64,000 nucleotides of DNA from DASRIA01 sp963768885 (lineage in GTDB: Bacteria > Actinomycetota > Thermoleophilia > Solirubrobacterales > JBBDJG01). Below, one piece after another: positions 16,199-24,330 of this stretch; positions within the stretch are counted from its first letter, which is position 1; the number at the start of each line of letters is the position of its first letter. Location of the stretch: contig CAVYJN010000008.1 of NCBI GenBank assembly GCA_963768885.1, positions 186,001 to 250,000 on the forward strand, read 5' to 3'. The translations under genes and the position numbers were made by a program. The notes beneath the pieces are model-generated. The model searched no databases. It was not told where the DNA came from and saw only the letters and a list, made by a program, of their open reading frames with translations.

Positions 16199-17073
16199 GC
16201 GTCTCCGTCGCGACAGATCGCTGGTGGCCCTCGCCGTTCGGCGCGGACGACCAGCTCGGGATGCTCAACCACATCGGGGAGGCCAAGCGCCTCGAGGCGA
16301 TGTCGCTGGTGCGACGCGGCCGGCTCTACGACCTCAGTCACGTCCTCGATGAGAGCGCGCCCGTGTTCCCCGGCAGGTACTTCCGCCAGACGCTCGTGAC
16401 CACGGCCCACCACGTGAACATGCGCGAGGGGGTGAGCGCCAACGAGGTCAACTGGATGATCGAGAACGTCTCCGGCACGATGCAGATCGGGACGCACCTG
16501 GACGCGCTGTCCCATCTCCAGATCGGCGACCGCGGCTACAACGGCTGGACCGTCGCGGAGCTCGCCGAGGGCCACGGCGTCTGCCGGCTGGGCGCCGAGA
16601 CCATCCCGCAGATCGTGACCCGGGGCTGGCTGGTGGACGTCCCCACGACCCGCGGCGTCGAGCGCCTCGGGGTCGGGGACGTCATCACCCCCGCCGACCT
16701 CGGGGGCATCGAGCCCGCGCCCGGCGACGCCGTGCTGTTCCACACGGGCTGGGGCTCGCACTGGACCGACCCGGACGCATACCTCGCGGGCGAGCCGGGC
16801 CCCGGATACGAACTCGCCGACTGGCTGGTCGAGCGCGGGGTCGCGCTCACCGGCTGCGACACGTGGAGCTACGGCGCCGTGCCCGCCGAGGACCCCGACC
16901 GCCCGTTCGAGGTCCCCCAGATGCTGAACGTGAAGCACGGCGTCTTCATCGTCGAGAACCTCGACACGTCCGCGCTCGCCGCGGACGGAGTGCGCGACTT
17001 CGCCCTGATCCTCACCCACCCCAAGCTGCGCGGCGCCACCGGCGCCTGGACCGCGCCGATCGCCCTCGTCTAG
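16195..17073 (+). CDS. Cyclase-family metal-dependent hydrolase
   Basis: 292 residues from GTG 16195, which overlaps the SDR stop. It belongs to the cyclase fold shared with bacterial kynurenine formamidase and isatin hydrolase. The metal motif HxGTHxDxxxH is seen as QIGTHLDALSHLQIGD, and the second conserved region includes PGDAVLFHTGWG and GCDTWSYG. These enzymes open amide, lactam or lactone rings with a divalent metal. In this operon, lactone or ring opening after oxidation by the SDR or GMC enzyme is a reasonable inference, but the substrate is unknown. Length is typical of the longer, isatin hydrolase-like members. Confidence 0.85.
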   Translation: MSVSVATDRWWPSPFGADDQLGMLNHIGEAKRLEAMSLVRRGRLYDLSHVLDESAPVFPGRYFRQTLVTTAHHVNMREGVSANEVNWMIENVSGTMQIGTHLDALSHLQIGDRGYNGWTVAELAEGHGVCRLGAETIPQIVTRGWLVDVPTTRGVERLGVGDVITPADLGGIEPAPGDAVLFHTGWGSHWTDPDAYLAGEPGPGYELADWLVERGVALTGCDTWSYGAVPAEDPDRPFEVPQMLNVKHGVFIVENLDTSALAADGVRDFALILTHPKLRGATGAWTAPIALV

Positions 17074-17097
17074 GCAGAACCTCCGGAGGAGATTCCA

Positions 17098-18684
17098 ATG
17101 AGCGACCACTACGACGTCATCATCATCGGGACCGGCGCGGGCGGAGGCACGCTCGCGCATCGCCTCGCCCCCACCGGCAAGCGCATCCTGCTGCTCGAGC
17201 GCGGTGGATACCTCCCGCGCGAGCAGGAGAACTGGGACGCCGCGGAGGTGTTCGGCAAGGAGCGCTACCTGTCGGGCGAGGAGTGGATCGACAAGGACGG
17301 CAAGCCCTTCAAGCCCCACCAGCAGTACTTCGTGGGGGGCAACACCAAGTTCTACGGGGCGATCCTCTTCCGGATGCGCGAGCGCGACTTCGGCGAGGTG
17401 CGCCACCACGGCGGCGTGTCCCCCGCCTGGCCGCTCTCCTACGAGGACCTCGCGCCCTACTACGACGAGGCCGAGGCGCTGTACCACGTGCACGGCGAGC
17501 GGGGCGAGGACCCGACCGAGCCGCCGGCCGCGGGCCCCTTCCCGTATCCGGCCGTCAGTCACGAGCCGCGCATCCAGCAGCTGCACGACGACCTCGTGCG
17601 GACCGGGCACCAGCCGTTCCATCTCCCCGTCGGCGTGCTCCTGAACGAGGCCGACCGCGAGCGCAGCGCCTGCATCCGCTGCAACAAGTTCGACGGCTTT
17701 CCGTGCATGGTCGACGGCAAGGCCGACGCGCACGTGCTCTGCGTGCGCCCCGCGATCGCCCACGACAACGTCACGCTCGTCACCGGCGCGAAGGTCGAGC
17801 GCCTCGAGACCGACCCGAGCGGCCGCACGGTGACCGGCGTCGTTGCCGAGCGCGACGGCGTGCGGGTCGTCTACTCGGCCGACGTCGTGGTCGTCTCCTG
17901 CGGTGCGGTCAACTCCGCGGCGCTGCTGCTGCGCTCCGCCGGCGACCTGCATCCGGGCGGGCTCGCCAACTCCTCCGACGTCGTGGGGCGCCACTACATG
18001 GCGCACATCAACTCGGCGGTGATCGCCCTCTCGAAGGAGCCGAACCCGACGCAGTTCCAGAAGACGCTCGGCGTCAACGACTACTACTGGGGAGCCGACG
18101 ACTTCGACTTCCCGCTCGGCCACATCCAGATGCTCGGCAAGACCGACGGCGACATCCTCGCTGCGGGCGCGCCCGCGTTCGCGCCGAAGTTCGCGCTCGA
18201 CTGGATGGGCCGCCACGCGGTCGACTTCTGGCTCACGACCGAGGACCTGCCGCGCGCCGAGAACCGCGTGAGCGTCGACCGCGGCGACAACATCCACGTG
18301 CACTACTCGAACGTCAACGAGGAGGGCCACCGGCGACTGCTCGCCAAGCTGAAGGGCCTCCTCACGCACCTCGACATGCACGAGCGGCTGGTTCCCAACA
18401 CCCTCGTCCGCGACCAGCGGATCCCGATCGCGGGCGTCGCGCACCAGTGCGGCACCGTGCGCTTCGGCGAGGACCCGCGGACGTCGGCGCTCGACGTGAA
18501 CTGCCGCGCCCACGACGTCGACAACCTCTATGTCGTCGACACGAGCTTCTTCCCCTCGAGCAGCGCGGTCAACCCGGCGCTGACCGCGATCGCGAACTCC
18601 CTGCGGGTCGGCGATCACCTCGCCGAGCGGCTCGGGGCGAAGACCATCCGCGAGGAACAGCCCAGAGAGGCGGTGCCGGCATGA
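17098..18684 (+). CDS. GMC family FAD oxidoreductase
   Basis: 528 residues from ATG 17098 with a GGAGGAG ribosome site. It has an FAD dinucleotide motif at the N-terminus (VIIIGTGAGGGTLAHRLA and LLLERGG), the GMC signature GGNTKFYGAILFR that binds FAD, and the C-terminal catalytic block with VAHQCGTVRFG (active-site His) and SSSAVNPALTAIAN (second catalytic Asn). GMC enzymes oxidise alcohols and sugars. There is no Tat or Sec signal, so it is cytoplasmic. An IRCNKFDGFPC stretch with cysteines resembles the cluster seen in bacterial GMC dehydrogenases. It is the third gene of the SDR operon and overlaps the next gene by ATGA. Confidence 0.9.
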   Translation: MSDHYDVIIIGTGAGGGTLAHRLAPTGKRILLLERGGYLPREQENWDAAEVFGKERYLSGEEWIDKDGKPFKPHQQYFVGGNTKFYGAILFRMRERDFGEVRHHGGVSPAWPLSYEDLAPYYDEAEALYHVHGERGEDPTEPPAAGPFPYPAVSHEPRIQQLHDDLVRTGHQPFHLPVGVLLNEADRERSACIRCNKFDGFPCMVDGKADAHVLCVRPAIAHDNVTLVTGAKVERLETDPSGRTVTGVVAERDGVRVVYSADVVVVSCGAVNSAALLLRSAGDLHPGGLANSSDVVGRHYMAHINSAVIALSKEPNPTQFQKTLGVNDYYWGADDFDFPLGHIQMLGKTDGDILAAGAPAFAPKFALDWMGRHAVDFWLTTEDLPRAENRVSVDRGDNIHVHYSNVNEEGHRRLLAKLKGLLTHLDMHERLVPNTLVRDQRIPIAGVAHQCGTVRFGEDPRTSALDVNCRAHDVDNLYVVDTSFFPSSSAVNPALTAIANSLRVGDHLAERLGAKTIREEQPREAVPA

Positions 18685-19139
18685 TCTCCACGGTCGCATC
18701 GAACATCGGCAAGGGCCTCGCCGCGGGGCTCGTCGGCACCGCGGCGATGACGGTCTCGAGCACCCTCGAGGCGAAGCTGCGCGGGCGCGAGTTCTCCAAC
18801 GCGCCCGCGAAGGCGGCCGAGAAGGTGCTAGGCATCGACCACTTCGAGAGCCCGCAGGCCGAGAGCCGCTTCTCGAACCTGGTGCACTGGGGCTACGGGA
18901 CCGGCTTCGGCGCGCTGCGCGGAGTGCTCGGATCCACACCGCTGCCGCCGAAGGCGGCGACGGCCGCCCACGGCGCCGCGGTCTGGGGACAGGCGGTGGT
19001 GATGCTCCCGACCCTCGACGTGGCCCCGCCGATCACGCTGTGGGGCAAGGAGGAGATCGCGATCGACGTGTTCCATCACGCGGTCTACGCGACGGCAACC
19101 GGCCTCGCGTACGAGTTCCTGAGCAACGGCAGTCGCTAG
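18681..19139 (+). CDS. Small membrane protein of unknown function (DUF1440-like?)
   Basis: 152 residues from ATG 18681, overlapping the GMC stop by ATGA. There are three to four short hydrophobic stretches (GKGLAAGLVGTAAMTVSS near the N-terminus, then about 70-85, 95-115 and 128-145) and a conserved-looking glycine/small-residue motif followed by EAKLRGREFSNAPAKAAE. It resembles the loosely defined YagU/DUF1440 membrane proteins, but I am not certain. Its place at the end of the SDR-cyclase-GMC operon suggests it serves the same pathway, for example as a membrane anchor or transporter helper. The stop shares CTAG with the convergent Tat-exported protein. Confidence 0.7.
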   Translation: MISTVASNIGKGLAAGLVGTAAMTVSSTLEAKLRGREFSNAPAKAAEKVLGIDHFESPQAESRFSNLVHWGYGTGFGALRGVLGSTPLPPKAATAAHGAAVWGQAVVMLPTLDVAPPITLWGKEEIAIDVFHHAVYATATGLAYEFLSNGSR

Positions 19140-21286
19140 ATCCGCGCGACGACGGCGGCCGCCTCGGCCGCCGTGCGCGCCGGCGCCATCGCCACGCGCA
19201 GGCTCAGGTCGTGCCAGCGCGAGGCGGGCGCCAGCCGGATCACGAGGCTCGGCCCCGGCCGCGGGTTCGAGCTCTGGGGCGACGGGAAGAGCAGCCGCGC
19301 GACGGCGCCGGGCGGGAAGGCACGCACCAGCACCGCGTACCCGCCCTCGCCGCCGTCGATGAAGAAGTGGCGGACGGCCGCGACGTCGACCTGGGTGCTG
19401 CCGCCCGGCACGCGCGCGAGCTGGATCGTGCGGTCGGCGAGCACGGCGTTCACCTTGGCCGTCTCCTCCCAGCTCGGGAAGAGCACTTCGGCGGACAGCG
19501 CGTCCGTACGGCTGCGCGTGACCTGCCAGTGGACGTGGATGTGGTCCGCCGTGAAGCGGTAGCGCGACCGGAAGCGGACTCCCGCCCGGTCGATCAGCCC
19601 GCCGGTCTCGATCTCGTTGAAGACGCCGGCGTACGGTGAGCGCGGGTAGCGCTGACCGCGCGTGACCGGCCCGCGCGGGGAACGGTTGAGGATCAGCGGG
19701 ATGCGCCCCTTCGGAGGCTGCGTGCGCGGCCGCTGCGAGGCGGTGACGAGCCGGCCGTCCGGTGCCCGGACCGCCATGCCGAAGCCCGCGGGCGCGCGCC
19801 CCCCGATGTGGGAGATCACGCGCTGGCGCGAGTCGAACCAGCGCGCGATGTCGATTCCCCCGTATGGGAACGCGCCGTTGCTGACCGGCACGATCGCGGT
19901 GTTGTAGCTGGGGGTCGTGATCGTGAGCCGCCCGATCGACGGGTCGAACGCGTACATCGGGGGCGGCTCCACGGCGGGGTCGTCCCCCATCCCGCGCAGC
20001 ACCGCCTCGGCGGCCAGGGCCTGGAAGCGGGCGAGCTCGAAGTGCTTGCCCTCGGTGAACTTCGTGGTGATCCCGTAGAGGCTCGAGCCCGGCTCGCGGC
20101 GGTCGTCGTCCCAGCGCTCGGTGAAGCGCTCGTATGTGTCGAGCGAGCGGTCGAACATGAACTTCGCCCAGCGACGCTCGTTGTCGGTGACGAAGTTCCT
20201 CGAGCTGGCGATCGCGAGCAGCCCCTGACAGCACCAGGCCCAGTAGCGCGAGAGGTGCCAGCGGTACAGGTAGAGGCCGGTGTCCCAGTTGACGTATCCG
20301 CTGTGGGTCCAGTACGCGGGGAGCGCCCGCCTCACGAAGGCACGCAGCGTGCGCGCGTGGCTTTCGGAGATGGGCGTCATGCCCTCGCGCCGCGCCTGCT
20401 CGTAGTAGTAGATGACGTCGAGCACGATGTTCGCGTACTCCGCCGACTCGATGTTCTGCTTGTAGCCGGCGCGCTGGAACGGGTTGCGGTGGAAGCTGTA
20501 GCTCGGACCCAGGTTCGGGATGCGCCACGGGCGCACGGCGCGCTTCGACCCGCGCAGGAACCGGGTCAGCTGCAGCCGGTAGTCGCGGCGCAGGAGCGTG
20601 GGGTCCTCGCTCATGCTGGCCGCGCATGCCTGCAGCTCGGCCGCGAAGTTGATCTGGTTGAGGCGGATGCTCGGGTAGCGGAAGAAAGGTGACGTCGCGA
20701 CCGAGCGCACGCACGTGACCATGCGCTGCACGAGCGCGGGGGACAACCCGAGCTGCTCGCGCGCGCGCCACGCGTAGTAGAGCGCGCGCGCCGCCTTCGG
20801 ATCGACGGACAGGTGCATCGCGCTGTCGCGCTTCGCCATGTTGGTGACCCACCCCGGGGCGTGCAGCTGGTCCTCGGACCGCGGATCGGAACGCGGCGTC
20901 GGCCGCCCGTTGCGCGGGGACCGGAAGGGCGGCTCCTCGCAGAGCCTCGCCGCGAGCAGCCGCGCGCGCCCGTCGTTCCGCGCCCGCCCCTCGTGGCCCT
21001 CGAACGCGGCGATCGCGTGCGTCATCAGCGCCGACGAGTTGATCCTCGTGTCGTTCGTGTAGACGTTCTGCGAGTCGCTCCAGAGGCGGTCCATCGCGGG
21101 CTGCAGCCAGTCCGCGAACTCCCAGTAGCCCGCGTTCGTGAGCGGCGGGCTCCCGACCACCGCCGCCGCACCCGCCGGCGACCCGGCCGCGAGCGCATCG
21201 AGAGTCGAGAACGGCCGCGCGGACAGCCCGGCGGCGGCCAGCGCACCGCCGGCCAGGAACGATCGCCTGGTCACACCACCGCTCAT
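19136..21286 (-). CDS. Large Tat-exported protein of unknown function
   Basis: 716 residues from ATG 21286. The twin-arginine signal is clear: TRRSFLAGGALAAAGLSA with cleavage near DALAAGS. The first 380 residues are helix-rich with many Tyr and Trp (YRWHLSRYWAWCCQGLLAIA), and the last 300 look beta-rich (TADHIHVHWQVTRSR, RHFFIDGGEGGYAVLVRAFPPG). The layout of an alpha-helical toroid followed by a beta-sandwich recalls polysaccharide lyases and heparinase-like enzymes, but no catalytic motif is recognised, so this is only a guess. It is free-standing; upstream is an inverted CGTTAG/CTAACG pair shared with the divergent stress-protein gene, 60 bases from this start. Confidence 0.75.
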   Translation of the reverse strand: MSGGVTRRSFLAGGALAAAGLSARPFSTLDALAAGSPAGAAAVVGSPPLTNAGYWEFADWLQPAMDRLWSDSQNVYTNDTRINSSALMTHAIAAFEGHEGRARNDGRARLLAARLCEEPPFRSPRNGRPTPRSDPRSEDQLHAPGWVTNMAKRDSAMHLSVDPKAARALYYAWRAREQLGLSPALVQRMVTCVRSVATSPFFRYPSIRLNQINFAAELQACAASMSEDPTLLRRDYRLQLTRFLRGSKRAVRPWRIPNLGPSYSFHRNPFQRAGYKQNIESAEYANIVLDVIYYYEQARREGMTPISESHARTLRAFVRRALPAYWTHSGYVNWDTGLYLYRWHLSRYWAWCCQGLLAIASSRNFVTDNERRWAKFMFDRSLDTYERFTERWDDDRREPGSSLYGITTKFTEGKHFELARFQALAAEAVLRGMGDDPAVEPPPMYAFDPSIGRLTITTPSYNTAIVPVSNGAFPYGGIDIARWFDSRQRVISHIGGRAPAGFGMAVRAPDGRLVTASQRPRTQPPKGRIPLILNRSPRGPVTRGQRYPRSPYAGVFNEIETGGLIDRAGVRFRSRYRFTADHIHVHWQVTRSRTDALSAEVLFPSWEETAKVNAVLADRTIQLARVPGGSTQVDVAAVRHFFIDGGEGGYAVLVRAFPPGAVARLLFPSPQSSNPRPGPSLVIRLAPASRWHDLSLRVAMAPARTAAEAAAVVARI

Positions 21287-21340
21287 GCCCACAGATTGAC
21301 CGAACCGTCGGCCCATCGGCTCCGTGTCTTCTTAGAGAAG

Positions 21341-21358
21341 CGTTAGCCCGCTCTAACG
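21341..21358. promoter_or_regulatory. Inverted CGTTAG-N6-CTAACG boxes between divergent genes
   Basis: CGTTAG 21341-21346 and CTAACG 21353-21358 form an inverted repeat. Read outward, each CTAACG lies at nearly the same distance from its gene: 60 bases before ATG 21286 on the minus strand and 59 before ATG 21412 on the plus strand. Confidence 0.4.
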
Positions 21359-21411
21359 GAACGTTGAGGCCCGGCTGGTTGGGTGCGGGCATGAAAACGA
21401 GAGGAGGCACG

Positions 21412-21864
21412 ATGGAGCCCTGGAGAACACTGGTCGTGGCCAACGAGACGATCGCCGGCGACGCCCTGCACGAGGCCGTGCGCCGCAGCGCGCGCGACGC
21501 GGGATCCGAGGTGCTGGTGATCGCCCCCGCGCTGAACTCGCGGATCCGCCACTGGACGTCCGATTCCGACGACGCGCGGGCACAGGCCGAGGTGCGACTG
21601 GACCAATGCATCGCGCGCCTGCGCGACGCCGAAGTGCATGCGCTCGGCTATGTCGCCGACGCCGACCCGATGCAGGCGATCGCCGACGCGCTGCCGCTGT
21701 TCGCGGCGGACGAGATCCTGATCGCGACCCATGAGGAGGGGCGCTCGAACTGGCTCGAGCGGGACCTCGTCGGGCGTGCATGCCAGGGATTCGGGCTGCC
21801 GGTGCTCCATGTGGTGGTGCAGGAGAGCCGCGAGCCGGCGACCCCGGTGCTCAGCGCGGCCTAG
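21412..21864 (+). CDS. Universal stress protein-like small protein
   Basis: 150 residues. ATG 21412 is chosen because GAGGAGG sits at 21401-21407; the frame is open further upstream without a better ribosome site. The fold pattern is that of a single HUP/UspA domain: a hydrophobic first strand RTLVVANETIAG, a second strand EVLVIAPALN, then AADEILIATHEEGRSNWLERDLVGRACQ and a last strand PVLHVVVQ. The ATP-binding G-2X-G-9X-G(S/T) motif of true UspA is not obvious, so it may not bind ATP. The role is presumably a stress response. It diverges from the Tat-exported protein and is followed by a VOC protein gene 28 bases on. Confidence 0.7.
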   Translation: MEPWRTLVVANETIAGDALHEAVRRSARDAGSEVLVIAPALNSRIRHWTSDSDDARAQAEVRLDQCIARLRDAEVHALGYVADADPMQAIADALPLFAADEILIATHEEGRSNWLERDLVGRACQGFGLPVLHVVVQESREPATPVLSAA

Positions 21865-21880
21865 TTAGACGCCCCGCAAT

Positions 21881-21886
21881 TAGAGT
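21881..21886 (+). promoter_or_regulatory. Candidate -10 hexamer TAGAGT for the VOC gene at 21893
   Basis: TAGAGT ends 6 bases before ATG 21893 and there is no ribosome site in the remaining space, so a leaderless transcript is likely. No -35 is evident. Confidence 0.4.
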
Positions 21887-21892
21887 TGGGCC

Positions 21893-22381
21893 ATGCCCAA
21901 CGTCACCCCCGTTCGCGGGCTGTTCGAGACCCATCTGACGGTCGCCGACGTGGGCCGCTCGACCGTGTTCTACCGCGACGTGGTCGGCCTCCAGCTCGCG
22001 CTGGACCTACCCGAGCGTGACGCGGCCTTCCTGTGGATCGGCGACCCGGGGCGCGCGATGCTGGGGCTCTGGGGGATCGGGTCCTCGGTCAACCGGATGC
22101 AGCTGCACATTGCGTTCGCCGTAGCGCGCGAGGACCTGCTGCGTGCGCCCGAGCGCCTGCGCGAGCACGGCGTCACGCCGCTCTCGTTCTTCGGCCGGGA
22201 GACCGCGGAGCCCGACGTGCTCGGCTGGATGCCCGCCGGCGCCGTGTATTTCCAGGACCCCGACGGGCACCTGCTCGAGTACCTGGCGATGCTGGACGAG
22301 GAGCCGAGGCCCGAGGCCGGAATCGTGCCGTACTCGGACTGGACCGCGGTCAAGTCTGGGCGCTCACCTCACCGTTCGTGA
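21893..22381 (+). CDS. VOC-family (glyoxalase/bleomycin-resistance fold) protein
   Basis: 162 residues. It contains the two beta-alpha-beta-beta-beta modules of vicinal oxygen chelate proteins: FETHLTVADVGRSTVFYRDVVGLQL at the start, MQLHIAFAV at the centre and VYFQDPDGHLLEYLAML at the end. The likely metal ligands are His14, the central His and the late Glu. FosX-type fosfomycin hydrolases and many uncharacterised dioxygenase-like proteins share this form; function is not predictable. The C-terminal 11 codons overlap the convergent small gene ending at 22350. A TAGAGT -10-like hexamer sits right before the ATG. Confidence 0.8.
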   Translation: MPNVTPVRGLFETHLTVADVGRSTVFYRDVVGLQLALDLPERDAAFLWIGDPGRAMLGLWGIGSSVNRMQLHIAFAVAREDLLRAPERLREHGVTPLSFFGRETAEPDVLGWMPAGAVYFQDPDGHLLEYLAMLDEEPRPEAGIVPYSDWTAVKSGRSPHRS

Positions 22382-22640
22382 CGGTCGGCGTGCCCTCCAC
22401 GAGGTCAGCGGCGTTGTCGGCGACCCACGCCCTTGCCTTCTCGACCGAGTCGTTCGCGGCGGCCTCGTCCTCGCATAGCGTGATCGTCGCGAGCATCCCG
22501 TCGCCGGCGTCGACGAGATACCAGGCGGAGATGCCGTCCGTGTTTCGGGCGATGGGGACGAACCCGGTGGACTCGTCGGCCGCACGCCGGCCCACCTCCG
22601 CCACGTCGCTCGAGCGGTACTGGCGGATCGATGCATACAT
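22350..22640 (-). CDS. ABM-like dimeric alpha-beta barrel protein
   Basis: 96 residues from ATG 22640, chosen because AAAGGAG lies 8 bases before it (a TTG at 22646 is the alternative). The sequence MYASIRQYR...GFVPIARNTDGISAWYLVDAGDGMLATITLCEDEAAANDSVEKARAWV follows a pattern I know from small antibiotic-biosynthesis-monooxygenase-like (ABM) proteins in actinobacteria. They are dimeric ferredoxin-like barrels of mostly unknown role. No cofactor site is visible. The 3' end overlaps the convergent VOC gene by 32 bases. It diverges from the secreted beta-solenoid gene. Confidence 0.7.
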   Translation of the reverse strand: MYASIRQYRSSDVAEVGRRAADESTGFVPIARNTDGISAWYLVDAGDGMLATITLCEDEAAANDSVEKARAWVADNAADLVEGTPTVTNGEVSAQT

Positions 22641-22845
22641 CTCCAACTCCTTTCGCCGGGGAACTGCGGTCTGGGCCGACCGTACCCCGATCAGCCGGGG
22701 AAGTACACCGGCGCGACGCTACGGGTCGAAACTTTGACGAGAACCGGTCGGCAGCAGCTGGACAGGCGATAGGATCGCCGTGGATCGCCCAGGGCTCCCT
22801 TTCCAGGGATCCCGAAGTGGGCAGGGGACTAGGGAAGGAGACAAC

Positions 22846-24237
22846 ATGCGGAGGCAGCTCGTCATCCTCGCGGTGACGCTCCTCGCACTCTTTGCGATGG
22901 CATCGCCCGCGGCGGCGACCACCTCCGAGTGCAACACCGTCGTCACGGGCGGGAGCTTCGACAACTTGGTCGTCCCGCGCGACGGGTCGTGCACCCTGAA
23001 CAACTCCACGGTCGCAGGGGACGTACGGGTCAAGCGGGGCGCGTTCTTCCAGGCCACCAACACCGACATCGGCGGCAAGGTCAGCGCCGACGACGCGCTC
23101 ACGCTGTTCATCGACACGGACTCGACGGTCGGCCGCACCGTCCACGCGGATGACACCGCGCAGGTGTTCATCTTCAACGCCACGATCGGCAAGGGCATCG
23201 ACGTCGACGACGCGGCCGAGGTGGTCCAGATCTGCGGCACGACGGTCACGAAGGGCGACGTCAAGGTGCGCGACAGCGGCATCGACCTCCTGATCGGCGA
23301 CCCGCAGGCCGTGGACTGCGCGGGCAACACGGTCAGCAAGGGCGACCTGGAGCTGCGCCACAACCGCGCCGAGATCGAGTTCGTCGTGCGGGGCAACACG
23401 ATCCAGGACGACCTCGAGGTGAAGCACAACAAGGGCCCGGTCGAGAAGTTCGTGCAGGACAACAAGGGCGGAGACGACCTCGAGTGCTGGGGCAACGAGC
23501 AGCCGTTCACGGCCTCCGGCAACACCGGCTGGCGTGACATCGAGGGCCAGTGCCGCAACGTGCTGACCTGTGAGGCCGACGAGAGCGGAGTCAACGTCGA
23601 CGAGGTGGTCGTGCCCGAAGGTGCCTCGTGCACCCTCACCGACTCGACCGTCAGCGGCGACGTCTTCGTCTCGAAGGACGCCTTCTTCCAGGCCACCAAC
23701 ACCGACATCGGCGGGAAGGTGAGGGCGCGAGATGCCCTGACCCTCTTCATCGACACCGGCTCCACGGTCGGCGAGAGCGTGAAGTCGTACCGGACCGCAC
23801 AGGTCTTCGTCTTCAACGCCACGATCGGCCGCGACGTCGAGGTCGAGCACACGGCCGAGGTCGTGCAGGTCTGCGGCACCAGCGTGGGCGACGACCTGGA
23901 GGTCGAGCGCAGCGGCATCGACATCCTGCTCGGCGACCCGCAGGCGGTGGACTGCGCGGGCAACACCGTCGGCGATGACCTCGAGGCCGAGCGCAACACG
24001 GCCGAGATCGAGTTCGTGGTGCGCGGCAACAGCGTCGGGGGAGACCTCGAGGTGGAGCGCAACAGCGGCCCGGTCGAGAAGTTCGTGCAGGACAACAAGG
24101 GCGGCGACGAGCTCGAGTGCCACGGCAACGAGGACCCCTTCACGGCGTCGGGCAATACCGGCTTCGCGAAGGTCGAGGGCCAGTGCGTCGAGGCAGTGCC
24201 GCTGACCGGGGCGAGCGGGAGCGACCCCCAGGTCTGA
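22846..24237 (+). CDS. Secreted beta-solenoid protein made of two tandem halves
   Basis: 463 residues from ATG 22846, preceded by GGAAGGAG at 22833-22840. A Sec signal (LVILAVTLLALFAMASPAAA-TT) gives an exported protein. The mature chain is two homologous halves of about 210 residues. Each half is a string of rungs of about 20-23 residues with a repeating pattern like STVAGDVRV..A.F or NTVGDDLEV..N.AEIEFV, which strongly suggests a right-handed beta-solenoid, as in bactofilins or pectate-lyase-like folds. Four cysteines fall at matching places in the two halves, so disulfides may staple the rungs. No catalytic motif, membrane anchor or sorting signal is seen. A perfect UUCG hairpin follows the stop. 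The likely role is surface or matrix structure; it could also be a binding protein. Confidence 0.75.
   Translation: MRRQLVILAVTLLALFAMASPAAATTSECNTVVTGGSFDNLVVPRDGSCTLNNSTVAGDVRVKRGAFFQATNTDIGGKVSADDALTLFIDTDSTVGRTVHADDTAQVFIFNATIGKGIDVDDAAEVVQICGTTVTKGDVKVRDSGIDLLIGDPQAVDCAGNTVSKGDLELRHNRAEIEFVVRGNTIQDDLEVKHNKGPVEKFVQDNKGGDDLECWGNEQPFTASGNTGWRDIEGQCRNVLTCEADESGVNVDEVVVPEGASCTLTDSTVSGDVFVSKDAFFQATNTDIGGKVRARDALTLFIDTGSTVGESVKSYRTAQVFVFNATIGRDVEVEHTAEVVQVCGTSVGDDLEVERSGIDILLGDPQAVDCAGNTVGDDLEAERNTAEIEFVVRGNSVGGDLEVERNSGPVEKFVQDNKGGDELECHGNEDPFTASGNTGFAKVEGQCVEAVPLTGASGSDPQV
22930..23553 (+). repeat. Tandem half 1 of the beta-solenoid gene
   Basis: This segment, from the first cysteine codon to the EGQC codons, matches 23569-24186 with a register of 639 bases at the start and 633 at the end. 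Long stretches are identical or nearly so, for example around 23044 and 23683 and around 23299 and 23935. Confidence 0.85.
23569..24186 (+). repeat. Tandem half 2 of the beta-solenoid gene
   Basis: Second copy of the internal duplication. The codons for FFQATNTDIGGKV, GDPQAVDCAGNTV, AEIEFVVRGN, GPVEKFVQDNKGGD and PFTASGNTG are shared with half 1. The surrounding rungs have diverged, with Lys-rich rungs in half 1 and Glu-rich rungs in half 2. Confidence 0.85.
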
Positions 24238-24268
24238 CGCGAGCGCCCGAGCGCGACCGCGAGCGAAC

Positions 24269-24298
24269 GAGAAAGGCCCGCTTCGGCGGGCCTTTCTC
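24269..24298. terminator. Perfect 13-bp hairpin with UUCG tetraloop
   Basis: GAGAAAGGCCCGC (24269-24281), loop TTCG, then the exact complement (24286-24298). The A-rich left side and T-rich right side let it work as an intrinsic terminator in both directions, between the beta-solenoid gene and the convergent redoxin gene. Confidence 0.9.
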
Positions 24299-24330
24299 AT
24301 GCGTGCTCATAATCGATTCGGGGCGGCGTG

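Noticed and set aside
22734..22739. TTGACG before the beta-solenoid gene as a -35 element
   Set aside because: The nearest -10-like hexamer (TAGGAT, 22770) is about 30 bases away, too far for a sigma-70 promoter. Kept out of the feature list.
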